NCBI GenBank assembly: GCA_009664345.1
Contig: CP043547.1
Coordinates: forward strand, 1,364,001 to 1,428,000
Direction of reading: 5' to 3'
DNA from: Planctomycetales bacterium 10988
GTDB lineage: Bacteria; Planctomycetota; Planctomycetia; Pirellulales; Pb10988
Length of the DNA stretch: 64,000 nucleotides
The position numbers were made by a program, and so were the translations under genes. Each line of letters begins with the position of its first letter. Within the stretch, counting starts at the first letter, position 1. The notes beneath the pieces were generated by a model that worked only from the letters and a program-made list of their open reading frames with translations, was not told the origin of the DNA and did not search any database. Shown here piece after piece: positions 1 through 7,889 of the stretch.

Positions 1-90
1 GGAAATTTTCCATAATACGAAGATCGAGACGTCTCTAGCTGACCCCAACCACCCATTGTTACAGCGTTCTTTTTGAGGAAATCTCCTGGA

Positions 91-501
91 ATGTCCAAGG
101 CACAAGACCCCATCACCCTCGAATATCTCGGCACCGGACGTCGTAAAAGCTCGGTTGCCCGAGTTCGGCTCAAAGCCGGTAGTGGCAAAATCACCGTCAA
201 CAAGCGAGAATTGACCGAATATTTCCCAATTCTCACGCACCAAGCCGAAGCGACCTCGCCCTTGAAATCGACCGATACTTTGCAAAAGGTTGACATTCGC
301 GTCACGGTCTGCGGTGGCGGTCCAACCGGACAAGCTGGTGCATTACGCCTCGGAATTGCTCGGGCGCTCAAGAACTTCGAAGAAGAATACGAACCAGCAT
401 TGCGAGAAGGCGGCCATCTCACTCGGGATGCCCGTGAAGTCGAACGTAAGAAATACGGTCGACGCGGTGCCCGTCGTAGCTTCCAGTTCTCCAAACGTTA
501 A
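91..501 (+). CDS. rpsI: 30S ribosomal protein S9
   Basis: Small-subunit ribosomal protein S9, whose basic tail reaches toward the P-site tRNA. The protein is 136 aa, near the family norm of about 130. It shows the family hallmarks GTGRRKSSVARV near the N-terminus, GGGPTGQAGALRLGIARAL in the middle and a basic C-terminus ending FSKR. The ATG at 91 is preferred over an in-frame TTG at 73 because GAGGAA at 75-80 sits 10 nt upstream as ribosome binding site. rplM normally precedes rpsI; the 90 bases before it hold no recognisable L13 end, so that gene would lie outside the window. A strong terminator follows at 535-572. Confidence 0.97.
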   Translation: MSKAQDPITLEYLGTGRRKSSVARVRLKAGSGKITVNKRELTEYFPILTHQAEATSPLKSTDTLQKVDIRVTVCGGGPTGQAGALRLGIARALKNFEEEYEPALREGGHLTRDAREVERKKYGRRGARRSFQFSKR

Positions 502-534
502 TCACAGCGTTTCAGAACAACAACGATCCATCAA

Positions 535-572
535 ACGACCTGGCAGACTTTTTTCTGCCAGGTCGTTTTTTA
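535..572 (+). terminator. Intrinsic terminator of rpsI
   Basis: A perfect 13-bp stem (ACGACCTGGCAGA at 535-547 with its complement at 554-566) and a 6-nt loop run directly into a T tract. It lies 34 nt after the rpsI stop codon. Confidence 0.95.
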
Positions 573-612
573 TGGTACTGGCAATAGACTATTTTAAACG
601 CTCTAACCGCTT

Positions 613-643
613 TTGATCCAACAACTTGCTCTCTACGTATACT
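613..643 (+). promoter_or_regulatory. Possible promoter for the secreted protein at 746
   Basis: TTGATC (613-618) and TATACT (638-643) resemble -35 and -10 boxes, but the 19-nt spacing is long and planctomycete promoters are poorly conserved. Weak, inferred assignment. Confidence 0.25.
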
Positions 644-745
644 ATAAAGTAGAAGGTAAGGGTGATTTAGATCATCTCCTCTTGGCTGCACCTGATATCC
701 CGTTCTCAAGAAATACAGCAAATCCAAAGGATAAAGGATGCCCCG

Positions 746-1579
746 ATGTTTTCATTTTCTAGACAGACATTCGCCTTGCTCGCCATCTTGGCAGGAAGTC
801 CTTGGCTAGTTCCCGAACATGCCAGCGCCGTAGAGCGACAGTTCTATACCGAAGTCGTGGATGGCCCCGTTGTAGGGTTTCAATATCAAATCTATTATTA
901 TTTGCCCAAAGCCAGTGACTTGTTGAGTGATGCTCAGCCGGAACATCATTATCTCATTCAAGCTGAGCAATACCCCGATTACGCATTTTTCTACGATCCA
1001 GAAGCCAAGCTCTATTGGGCAAGGACCAATGCTACAGAGGGTGCCATTCCGCAAATGTCCGTCTTACCAGAATCGGAACGTCGCGCGACCCTGGCAGCGA
1101 TTGACTTCTCGAAGTTTCCACCTTTTAGTCCACCTACCTATATCCCAGACTCAACGGATGGGAAGCAAATGCAACTTCCATCCCAGGCAAAGGTTGTTTC
1201 CTTTGAGGAAGAAACTCAAAATCCAGAGGACCTCCCGGCGGATGTCCTAGGGGAAACCGTGGCCGAAGAGGACTCTGAGGAAGCTAAAGAAGAAGAGGAA
1301 GAATACGACTTTCCCAAGATCGAAATCATTAAACGAAAACCTTCATCGACTGGTCCTCGGGTTGTGCGGCGTCCGACAAGTTCACGCTTTAACGAACCTG
1401 AGTTCCGCTATGAAACGCGTTACCATATTCGTTATGTGCCGCGAGTTCGGTATATCGCTTCTTATGCCACGGAAAACGGCCGACCTATTTATGTTCCTCG
1501 TGTTTATTACGAGAAAGAAAAGGTGCCGTATCAAGTCAAAGTGCGGATCGACCCACGTACAAAACGCCGCACGAATTAA
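746..1579 (+). CDS. Secreted hypothetical protein with Arg/Tyr-rich C-terminal tail
   Basis: No family recognised. The 277-aa product begins with a signal peptide (hydrophobic TFALLAILAG, likely cleavage after HASA near residue 28). Residues about 165-195 are strongly acidic (runs of Glu around EEAKEEEEEYDF). The C-terminal 80 residues are rich in Arg, Tyr and Val with a repeated YxxRxVPRVxY pattern (IRYVPRVRY, PIYVPRVYY), suggesting a cationic surface-binding segment. AAAGGA at 733-738 is a good ribosome binding site for the ATG at 746. It stands alone between two terminators and converges on glnA. Confidence 0.85.
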   Translation: MFSFSRQTFALLAILAGSPWLVPEHASAVERQFYTEVVDGPVVGFQYQIYYYLPKASDLLSDAQPEHHYLIQAEQYPDYAFFYDPEAKLYWARTNATEGAIPQMSVLPESERRATLAAIDFSKFPPFSPPTYIPDSTDGKQMQLPSQAKVVSFEEETQNPEDLPADVLGETVAEEDSEEAKEEEEEYDFPKIEIIKRKPSSTGPRVVRRPTSSRFNEPEFRYETRYHIRYVPRVRYIASYATENGRPIYVPRVYYEKEKVPYQVKVRIDPRTKRRTN

Positions 1580-1611
1580 GGTTTAGAATTAAAAGGCTTA
1601 AAAATAAATAA

Positions 1612-1644
1612 AGAGATCGGAAGCCGCATCGGTTCCCGATCTCT
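1612..1644 (-). terminator. Terminator between the secreted protein and glnA
   Basis: Inverted repeat AGAGATCGG (1612-1620) / CCGATCTCT (1636-1644). On the minus strand it is followed by a T-rich run (complement of the A-rich 1598-1611), so it best serves glnA, though it may act both ways. Confidence 0.75.
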
Positions 1645-1674
1645 ATTGCTTTGATCAAGCTCGAAAGTCACATT

Positions 1675-3087
1675 CTAAATATCGTAGTACATACAGAATT
1701 CATAGGGATGGGGACGAAGCTTCAATTGATTGACCTCGTTCTCCATCTTGTAAGAAATCCAGGTGTCGATGACATCCTTGGTGAAGACATCTCCTTTTAA
1801 TAGAAATTCGTGATCCTCCTGGAGTGCCATGAGTGACTCTTCCAAGGTCCCCGGAGTTTTGGGAATTTGAGCGAGTTCTTCCGGCGGAAGATCGTAAATA
1901 TCCTTATCGAGCGAATCACCGGGATCGATTTTATTTTGGATTCCATCCACCGCAGCCATCATCAACGCAGTAAAAGCCAAATAAGGATTGCAACTGGGGT
2001 CCGGACAGCGGAATTCAAACCGCTTGGCTTTGGGACTGGGGCTATACATCGGAATCCGCACCGAGGCCGAACGGTTTCGACGTGAATAGGCCAAATTCAC
2101 CGGGGCTTCATAACCTGGAACCAATCGTTTGTAGCTATTGGTCGTGCAGTTCGTGAAAGCGAGCACGGAAGGGGCATGCCGCAAGACCCCCCCGATGGCA
2201 TGCATGGCCGTCTCGCTCATGCCCGCATATCCACTGCCGGCAAAGAGCGGCTCGCCATCTTTCCAGAAAGACATATGCGTGTGCATTCCGGTGCCATTAT
2301 CGCTATAAAGCGGCTTTGGCATGAAGGTCACGGTCTTGTTGTACCGTCGAGCGACATTCTTCACGATGTACTTATAAAGTAGCAAATCGTCGGCCATTTC
2401 GACCAAGGGAGCGAACTTGAGATCAATTTCCGACTGACCGCCGGAAGCAACCTCATGGTGCTGTGCTTCCACACGAAGTCCGCAGTCGATCATCGTTTGG
2501 GCCATCTCGTTGCGGATATCCATCATCTGATCCGCTGGCGGACAAGGGAAATAACCTTCCTTGTATCGAAGTTTATAACCTAGGTTCGGGCTTTCGACGC
2601 GGCCCCGATTCCATTGCCCCTCGATACTATCTACATGATAGTAAGCCTCATTCACCCCGGCATCGAAGCGAACATCATCGAAGATAAAAAACTCCGCTTC
2701 TGGTCCGACGAAGCATGTATCCGCAATTCCGGTCGTCTTCAGATAGTTGACTCCTTTGCGAGCAATATTCCGCGGATCACGCGAATAATCTTCTCTCGTC
2801 AAAGGGTCTTGAATATTGCAAATCATGACCAACGTCGGGAGCTTCGTAAACGGATCAAGCAACGCCGTCTCCGGTTGAGGAACGACAAGCATGTCGCTTT
2901 CGTTGATGGCTTGCCATCCGCGGATACTTGAACCATCAAAACCTAACCCTTCCTCGAATGTATCTTCTTCAAGGTTCTGCACGGGGATCGTGAAGTGCTG
3001 CCAAAGGCCAGGGAAATCCATAAACCGCAAATCAATCGCTTTGACATCTTTCTCACGGCATAACGCCAGTACTTCTTTGGGTGTCAC
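1675..3087 (-). CDS. glnA: Glutamine synthetase type I
   Basis: Cytoplasmic ATP-dependent ligation of ammonia to glutamate, the core of nitrogen assimilation. At 470 aa it is the usual GSI length. Visible motifs include the N-terminal [11 protein letters not shown], the metal/substrate stretch [10 protein letters not shown], the glutamate-binding NRSASVRIP region and the loop [10 protein letters not shown]. The Tyr in that loop (residue 398) sits where the adenylylated Tyr of enteric GSI-beta lies, so control by adenylylation is plausible. The start is GTG, with GGAGGA 5 nt upstream on the minus strand. It is monocistronic, divergent from the TIM-barrel gene at 3584, with a terminator at 1612-1644. 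No PII or glnE gene is in view. Confidence 0.97.
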   Translation of the reverse strand: MTPKEVLALCREKDVKAIDLRFMDFPGLWQHFTIPVQNLEEDTFEEGLGFDGSSIRGWQAINESDMLVVPQPETALLDPFTKLPTLVMICNIQDPLTREDYSRDPRNIARKGVNYLKTTGIADTCFVGPEAEFFIFDDVRFDAGVNEAYYHVDSIEGQWNRGRVESPNLGYKLRYKEGYFPCPPADQMMDIRNEMAQTMIDCGLRVEAQHHEVASGGQSEIDLKFAPLVEMADDLLLYKYIVKNVARRYNKTVTFMPKPLYSDNGTGMHTHMSFWKDGEPLFAGSGYAGMSETAMHAIGGVLRHAPSVLAFTNCTTNSYKRLVPGYEAPVNLAYSRRNRSASVRIPMYSPSPKAKRFEFRCPDPSCNPYLAFTALMMAAVDGIQNKIDPGDSLDKDIYDLPPEELAQIPKTPGTLEESLMALQEDHEFLLKGDVFTKDVIDTWISYKMENEVNQLKLRPHPYEFCMYYDI

Positions 3088-3583
3088 AGCAATCCTCCAA
3101 AAACTTGAAAAGAGAACAAAGGGCGGCGAATCGGGGGGAGTGTGGCTTTCTTGCCCTACTAGAACGTTTTCTTTTCAATGTTTTTCTCGTTCAAACCCAC
3201 GAAGCAGTAAACTCTGCCCAAGGATTGAAGTAGGGAAAATGAAACGCTCTAAACTTCCATGATTACGCATCTTCTGATTGAGTAATTTGCTGAAATGATA
3301 ACCCCTTAAAATGGCAATTTCCATACAACCCGCTTGAGATCTTAAAAACTTCCTCCTAACTCCGACCAGCCAGAGAAATACAAAAACAAGCTTGAGTCTC
3401 TCTCTAAAACCCGTTAGATTGCACAAAGTGGAAGCCTCGAACCATTTTCCGATCCTCCAGAATTCCCTTACGTTTGGGGTCAAAAGTCGATTTTCGGAAG
3501 ATCAAACTCTCCACAAATACGGTCACATCTCCCTTCATCCTTGGACTCATCCACAAGCAGCAACCTACGTGGAGGAGGTTTTT
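3088..3583. other. Divergent intergenic region glnA / TIM-barrel gene
   Basis: 496 bases without a convincing gene; both promoters must lie here. A near-perfect palindrome ATGGCAATTTCCAT (3311-3324, 12 of 14 positions paired) could be an operator, but nothing else supports it. No riboswitch fold recognised. An in-frame ORF extension from 3392 reads through but looks non-coding and has no ribosome binding site. Confidence 0.5.
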
Positions 3584-3586
3584 TTG
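3571..3586 (+). promoter_or_regulatory. Ribosome binding site and TTG start
   Basis: GGAGGAGG (3571-3578) lies 5 nt before an in-frame TTG at 3584. It is the only strong Shine-Dalgarno in the frame and fixes the start of the following gene. Confidence 0.7.
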
Positions 3587-4600
3587 AGTTGGTCTCAACG
3601 ATACTGGCAGCGGCGCGATTGGTTACGGCTCCAACTTTTAAGCTGGATCGGCTTGAGTGGATCGCTATTTCTCACCAACCGGCAAGCGATCGCGGTTGGC
3701 ACGGTCGAAGCGTCTCCCGAGCAAAATTCACCGCCGAGACATCCCCTGCAACCTTCACGATTTTTAATCGCGTGTAGCACCGCCCCTTATCAATCCTTCA
3801 CCTTCTTACGAGCCATCCAAGGAATCGCCAAAGCCGGCTTTCGTTATGTTGCTTGGGGTTCGTCGCATGTCGATTTTGAAGGAGAGTCGAAATTCCTGCT
3901 CAAACCCGACGATGCCACCAGTCAAGCAAAGCTCTATGCTAGCCAATGCCGGGATTTGGGTCTGGAGCCACTTTCACTTCAGAGTGGAATCGATCCCGAA
4001 GAAGATACTGCGGTTGAAGCTTTGACGAAGATGTTCCGCCTCGCTGCTGCGGCTGGAATTCCGCAAGTCATTCTCTCGGGAAGATTGAGAAAACTTCCTC
4101 GCGAAAAATGGGCCGAACGGCTTCGACATGCCGGCCATATCGCACAAGATTTCGATGTCACGCTCTTATTAAAATCGAGTGAGGGGGAGCTAGGGAGCGG
4201 AGCGGCCTGTCAGGGGATGATCGAAGCCGTCGATCACCCTCATGTCAAGCTTCAATATGATGCTGGCGGAGTGATGCAAGCTTTGAATATCGATCCACTC
4301 CCTGATTTGCGTCGTTGCCACCAACAGGTGTGGAGTCTTGCTCTCAAAGATCACCGCCTTCAGCCCCAGCGGCAACATTGCGGACCAGGGCTAGGCGTGA
4401 TCGACCATTATCAGCTTTTAGGGATTGTCGCCGCGGAAGGAAGAATCTTACCCCTTTGCGTCGAAGAACTTGCCGCACCGCTGTTGCCACCGCCTCGCCA
4501 TCCCGACGAACTCGATGACTTGGCAAAGCGATCCTTCGACTATCTCAATCTCGTTGCTGCCGGCCTACAGGCGAATCTTCAGACGAGTGCCAATGCTTAA
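3584..4600 (+). CDS. Sugar phosphate isomerase/epimerase-like TIM-barrel protein, Tat-type N-terminus
   Basis: Member of the xylose-isomerase-like/AP-endonuclease-2 TIM-barrel superfamily; the substrate cannot be deduced. The 338-aa product from the TTG start opens with a twin-arginine-like signal (QRRDWLRLQLLSWIGLSGSLF), common in planctomycete members exported by Tat. The barrel follows from about residue 60: FLIACSTAPYQSF, then QYDAGGVMQA (the family usually has a metal-ligand Asp here) and ALKDHRLQ, the typical late strand with His. The upstream ORF extension to 3392 is rejected because the ribosome binding site favours TTG. The next gene is convergent. Confidence 0.75.
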   Translation: MSWSQRYWQRRDWLRLQLLSWIGLSGSLFLTNRQAIAVGTVEASPEQNSPPRHPLQPSRFLIACSTAPYQSFTFLRAIQGIAKAGFRYVAWGSSHVDFEGESKFLLKPDDATSQAKLYASQCRDLGLEPLSLQSGIDPEEDTAVEALTKMFRLAAAAGIPQVILSGRLRKLPREKWAERLRHAGHIAQDFDVTLLLKSSEGELGSGAACQGMIEAVDHPHVKLQYDAGGVMQALNIDPLPDLRRCHQQVWSLALKDHRLQPQRQHCGPGLGVIDHYQLLGIVAAEGRILPLCVEELAAPLLPPPRHPDELDDLAKRSFDYLNLVAAGLQANLQTSANA

Positions 4601-4608
4601 AACAATCC

Positions 4609-5652
4609 CTATTTGAATTCGATTTTATAGAGGCGAGGGCTGCCATCTTTAAGGCCATCAAAGAGAACGATCACTTCATATTCATCCTCTTCTTCCTCTA
4701 AAACCACCAGCCCTTCCGCTTTCCCTTCTTGATGATGAGGAAATTCGCCGAGGATTTTAAGCTTACCAGGGTTTGGGTTTCCCTCACCAATCAATGTATT
4801 CCCGCCATTCCACCAAATAATTTGATACGTTCCGGGTCCATCACCCATCGGTCCCGCAATGAGAAGAAAACCATTTTCTACCGCGACTAAATCACGAATT
4901 CCTCGCCCATTTAAATTTAAAAAAAGAATTTCGTTCTCTTCAGGCTGTTCAAACGTGGTGACCATGACCGGTGTATAATTTTCTCGAAACACCGGCCCCC
5001 GAAAACCTAAATAAAGTTTTCCATCCTTGACGGCAATCCCTTCTAAATCAATTCCATTTTCTTTGGAAGGAATCTCTACAAAATGACGAAGGATGCAACT
5101 TTCTTTTTTAAATACTTCAAGGAAGCTAACTGATTCGATCTCCCCATGATTTCCAAACACTCCGTCAGACAGCTGAGGCTTGAATCGATAAATGAAGCCC
5201 CGATCTTCTTGTTCTTCGGTATTAAGGATTGCTTTTAAATTCTCTTCAAAGCTTACCAAGACCTCGTCATCCTCTTCCTTCACTTTTCCACGTTTTCTTG
5301 AATGCGATCCAAGTACATAGACAAACTCACCATCGGTGGTAAGTCCTTCAATATCTAGCTCATCCTTTCCAGGAAAGTTGACCGTGCCTTCAACGACTTC
5401 ATATTCATCTTTCTTTCTTCGTTCGAGATACTGAACGAAGTTGACTTCATCGGAACCGACAATCAACCCCTTCTCCCATTGGATCACGGCTGATAGGTCT
5501 TTATCCTTTCTAATACTGCCTTTGAAATCTACTTGATAAGGTACCGGAAGAGGTTTGATACAGCACGCTTCCTGACTAAAGGAAAGTTGAACAATCGTGT
5601 AAAATAAGACAGAAACGAGCACACCTTGAAAACTACAAGATCGAATAAACAT
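4609..5652 (-). CDS. Secreted DUF3616 family protein
   Basis: Exported beta-propeller-like protein of unknown function. The 347-aa product has a signal peptide (VLVSVLFYTIVQLSFSQ). The two hallmark blocks of DUF3616 are DIEGLTTDGEFVYVLGSHS (near residue 100) and GIDLEGIAVKDGKLYLG (near 205); both are propeller strands with an invariant Glu-Gly pair. A charged Glu/Asp/Lys insert lies around residues 120-150. AAGGA 7 nt before the ATG serves as ribosome binding site. Repeat copy F lies just upstream (5701-5789), so the promoter is either very close or inside that repeat. Confidence 0.8.
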   Translation of the reverse strand: MFIRSCSFQGVLVSVLFYTIVQLSFSQEACCIKPLPVPYQVDFKGSIRKDKDLSAVIQWEKGLIVGSDEVNFVQYLERRKKDEYEVVEGTVNFPGKDELDIEGLTTDGEFVYVLGSHSRKRGKVKEEDDEVLVSFEENLKAILNTEEQEDRGFIYRFKPQLSDGVFGNHGEIESVSFLEVFKKESCILRHFVEIPSKENGIDLEGIAVKDGKLYLGFRGPVFRENYTPVMVTTFEQPEENEILFLNLNGRGIRDLVAVENGFLLIAGPMGDGPGTYQIIWWNGGNTLIGEGNPNPGKLKILGEFPHHQEGKAEGLVVLEEEEDEYEVIVLFDGLKDGSPRLYKIEFK

Positions 5653-5700
5653 TAATTTTTCCTTACTTCTAACATAAATAAGAAAATCAATCCGTAATTT

Positions 5701-5789
5701 TCTAGAGCGTTGGGGCAGAAGTAGTTGAGGGCAACCCTTTTCAAATATTTACCTGTATTTATGGGAAGTTTCGACCACTGGGCTTATTC
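5701..5789 (+). repeat. Dispersed palindromic repeat, copy F
   Basis: Aligns along its length with copies A-E: left end TCTAGAG, central AACCCTTTTCAAATATTTAC, right arm TTTCGACCACTGG identical to that of copy D. The left arm has decayed (GTTGGGGCAGAA instead of TTTGTGGTCAAAA). It overlaps the last six bases of the 176-aa gene, whose TAA stop (minus strand, 5784-5786) comes from the repeat terminus. Confidence 0.75.
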
Positions 5790-6314
5790 TTCCATTTTAA
5801 ATAGACGATTGTCTTCATAAGGATTTAAAGGTTTATTGGTAGTCGCCCATTTTGCCCAAGGAAGTTTTCTCCAAATTTTTTCATACCAAAGGACCTGACG
5901 TAAAGGCAATTGTTCTAACATGTGGACCAGGAGTCTGGCGATGCGATCTAGCCTTTGGATACCTTGTTCAATATGTAAAACATTTCGCTGTCGAAAATAA
6001 AGGTCCCACCCCGAGAGTGGTTGTCGAAAAATTAGAATCGAAGATATTTTAGGATGTTGATCTTCCAGCCAAGTTAAACCTTGAAGGACATCTTCCAATT
6101 GAGATTCGGTAACTTCCCATAACACTATCCCTCGACAATTCGATGGCAAAGCGTCTTTTAACTGTGTCGATTTTCGAACTGTTTTCCATTCAATGGCAGG
6201 GTAACCTAAATGTCGGCGTAAACCTGCCACTAAGTCCATCCCTGATTCAACCGTGACTACCATTTCAGGATAATCGGCTTGTTCGATTGACTCAAAGTCT
6301 TGAAAGGAATTCAT
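5784..6314 (-). CDS. Receiver-like hypothetical protein coupled to the pseudo-activator
   Basis: Not assigned to a named family. The 176-aa protein alternates beta strands and helices in a way that resembles a response-regulator receiver fold (MVVTVESGMDLVAGLRRHLG, then RGIVLWEVTESQLEDVLQGL, then ISSILIFRQP). The expected phosphoacceptor Asp is absent: the strand that should carry it reads IVLWEVT. A pseudo-receiver is therefore an inference from pattern only. The ATG overlaps the upstream stop as ATGA (6311-6314), so translation is coupled to the PAS/HTH protein and the two probably work together. The stop codon lies inside repeat copy F. Confidence 0.75.
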   Translation of the reverse strand: MNSFQDFESIEQADYPEMVVTVESGMDLVAGLRRHLGYPAIEWKTVRKSTQLKDALPSNCRGIVLWEVTESQLEDVLQGLTWLEDQHPKISSILIFRQPLSGWDLYFRQRNVLHIEQGIQRLDRIARLLVHMLEQLPLRQVLWYEKIWRKLPWAKWATTNKPLNPYEDNRLFKMEE

Positions 6315-7735
6315 AGGGAAAGGTCCTCGTCGTCGTCAGGGGCCTCCCGAAAGAGCGATTCAATTCCCAATTGTTCCAAACGACGATAAAATTTGGGACG
6401 ATTCATTCCCAACAATCGAGCAGCCTGAGCTTTTTTTCCGCCAGCAATTTTTAAAGCCCTTTCGATGATTTCTTTTTCTACTTGTGCTAAATAATCTTCT
6501 AGTTGAATCGGTTGAGGGATCTCTGTGGGATAGACATTTGCTTCTTGAGCTTGACGAAAAATGGATGGTAAATCGTCAGGACGGATTTCACTTTGTTTTG
6601 CTTGATCTCGGGCTTTTTCTAATACTTCTTTTAACTCTTCAAAATGGCCGACCCAAGCATGATTCATAATCATTTCAAACGCTTCCTCCTGGAAGCCCGT
6701 GATCTGTGTTGTCTCTGTTAAATTTTGATGCTCAAGAATCGCTTGACAGAGAAGAGGAAGGTCTTCAAATCGCTCCGTCAAAGAAGGAATTGCGATTTGT
6801 AGAATACTCAGACTTGTTAACAGTTCACTGGATAACGTCAAGTCAGTATCTTTTTGTTTTTTATCGATTTCCCAAAGTGTCAGAATTCGCAAACCACCAA
6901 CGGCTCGATTCTTCTTTAATTCCTGGATCAATAATTGTTGAACTTCTTGAGGAAGATAGGAAGCCTTTTGTAAAACGATGGTGCTTGGTTGTTGAATGGC
7001 TTCTCGTTCTACACGACGAAAAATTTCACGTAAAGTTTCAGTCAGTAATTCCGCGGTCAATTTCTGACAGTCTAAGGGAAAATAGGGAGAGTAAGGGGGC
7101 TTTTGTTGATGAAGGTGAATCGCCCGAGCGACTTCTTCCGCCCCGTTTTGTGGAAGACTTCGAATCATAACAGGAACGGCGGAACTTGCTGCCAAGGCAA
7201 TTTGCTTTCGCACCCGCTGAATGGCCGCACTTTTGCCCACCAAAACCAAGGGATCGAACTTGGTTAGTTGTTCTTCACGAAGCTGTCTCAACTTCCAATG
7301 AAGCTGATCAAAGGAGGGTTCCAGCTTTTTTATAGAATTTGAAGGAACGAGTTCTTCAACCGCCGCGGATTCCAGCAAGCCTAAAATTCCAACCGTCCGA
7401 TTTCTACTCGCCTCCAAGGGAAAGAATTCGGCCACACGCCGGATCACTTTTCCCGAAGGAGTCTTCCAACCGATCCACCCCCGTGCCCGTTTTCCGGCAA
7501 AGACCTCGGGAGGCGGACACATTCCGGCGGCGACTTGTGCTAGATAAGGGAGATTGATTTCTGAATGATACCGGCACTCTTGCCCGATCAAGTCCTCCGG
7601 TTTGGTTTCAGCAATCTCGGCACACGCACGGTTGATGAAGACGATACGATGGTCACGATCCAAAAGGAAGAGAGGTTGCCGCGTAGCACGCAAAATCTTG
7701 CTGAGGACCGTCAACGTGGTTCGACTACGCGCCAT
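6311..7735 (-). CDS. PAS / degenerate sigma54-activator / Fis-type HTH protein
   Basis: 474 aa from ATG 7735. A PAS domain (about 12-120, QPLFLLDRDHRIVFINRAC) is followed by a region aligned with the AAA+ domain of NtrC-like activators (about 160-395) and a Fis-type helix-turn-helix (412-455, AARLLGMNRPKFYRRLEQLG). The AAA+ part keeps peripheral landmarks (ERFEDLPLLCQAIL; WVGHFEELKEVLEKA) but lacks Walker A (IRSLPQNGAEEVAR there), Walker B (STIVLQKASYLP) and the GAFTGA loop that contacts sigma54. ATP hydrolysis and sigma54 activation are thus unlikely; DNA binding and PAS sensing may persist. A longer frame to a GTG at 7792 would start inside repeat copy A and is rejected. The 3' end is coupled to the 176-aa gene. 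Confidence 0.85.
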   Translation of the reverse strand: MARSRTTLTVLSKILRATRQPLFLLDRDHRIVFINRACAEIAETKPEDLIGQECRYHSEINLPYLAQVAAGMCPPPEVFAGKRARGWIGWKTPSGKVIRRVAEFFPLEASRNRTVGILGLLESAAVEELVPSNSIKKLEPSFDQLHWKLRQLREEQLTKFDPLVLVGKSAAIQRVRKQIALAASSAVPVMIRSLPQNGAEEVARAIHLHQQKPPYSPYFPLDCQKLTAELLTETLREIFRRVEREAIQQPSTIVLQKASYLPQEVQQLLIQELKKNRAVGGLRILTLWEIDKKQKDTDLTLSSELLTSLSILQIAIPSLTERFEDLPLLCQAILEHQNLTETTQITGFQEEAFEMIMNHAWVGHFEELKEVLEKARDQAKQSEIRPDDLPSIFRQAQEANVYPTEIPQPIQLEDYLAQVEKEIIERALKIAGGKKAQAARLLGMNRPKFYRRLEQLGIESLFREAPDDDEDLSL

Positions 7736-7756
7736 TGATGCGTTCTTTTCGTATAA

Positions 7757-7843
7757 CTTAGAGTTTGTGGTCAAAGGAAATTTGGGAGTCACCTTTTCCA
7801 GTTTTTCACCTGATTTTGAAGGGTTTAGCTCACTGACTCTTAG
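7757..7843 (+). repeat. Dispersed palindromic repeat, copy A
   Basis: 87 bp between the histidine kinase and the PAS/HTH gene. The left 19 bases (CTTAGAGTTTGTGGTCAAA) are identical to copy D. The centre GGGAGTCACCTTTTCCAG matches copy B, including the inner hairpin arms. The right arm is decayed (TTTAGCTCACTGACTCTTAG). Confidence 0.85.
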
Positions 7844-7889
7844 AGGAAGTTTTGCAACGTTTGAACGTGCTGTCTCAACGGGTTTAGAC

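Noticed and set aside
611-690. Possible eighth copy of the palindromic repeat (TTTTGATCCAAC...AGATCATC)
   Set aside because: Only about a dozen bases resemble copy E and the arms pair poorly; not counted.
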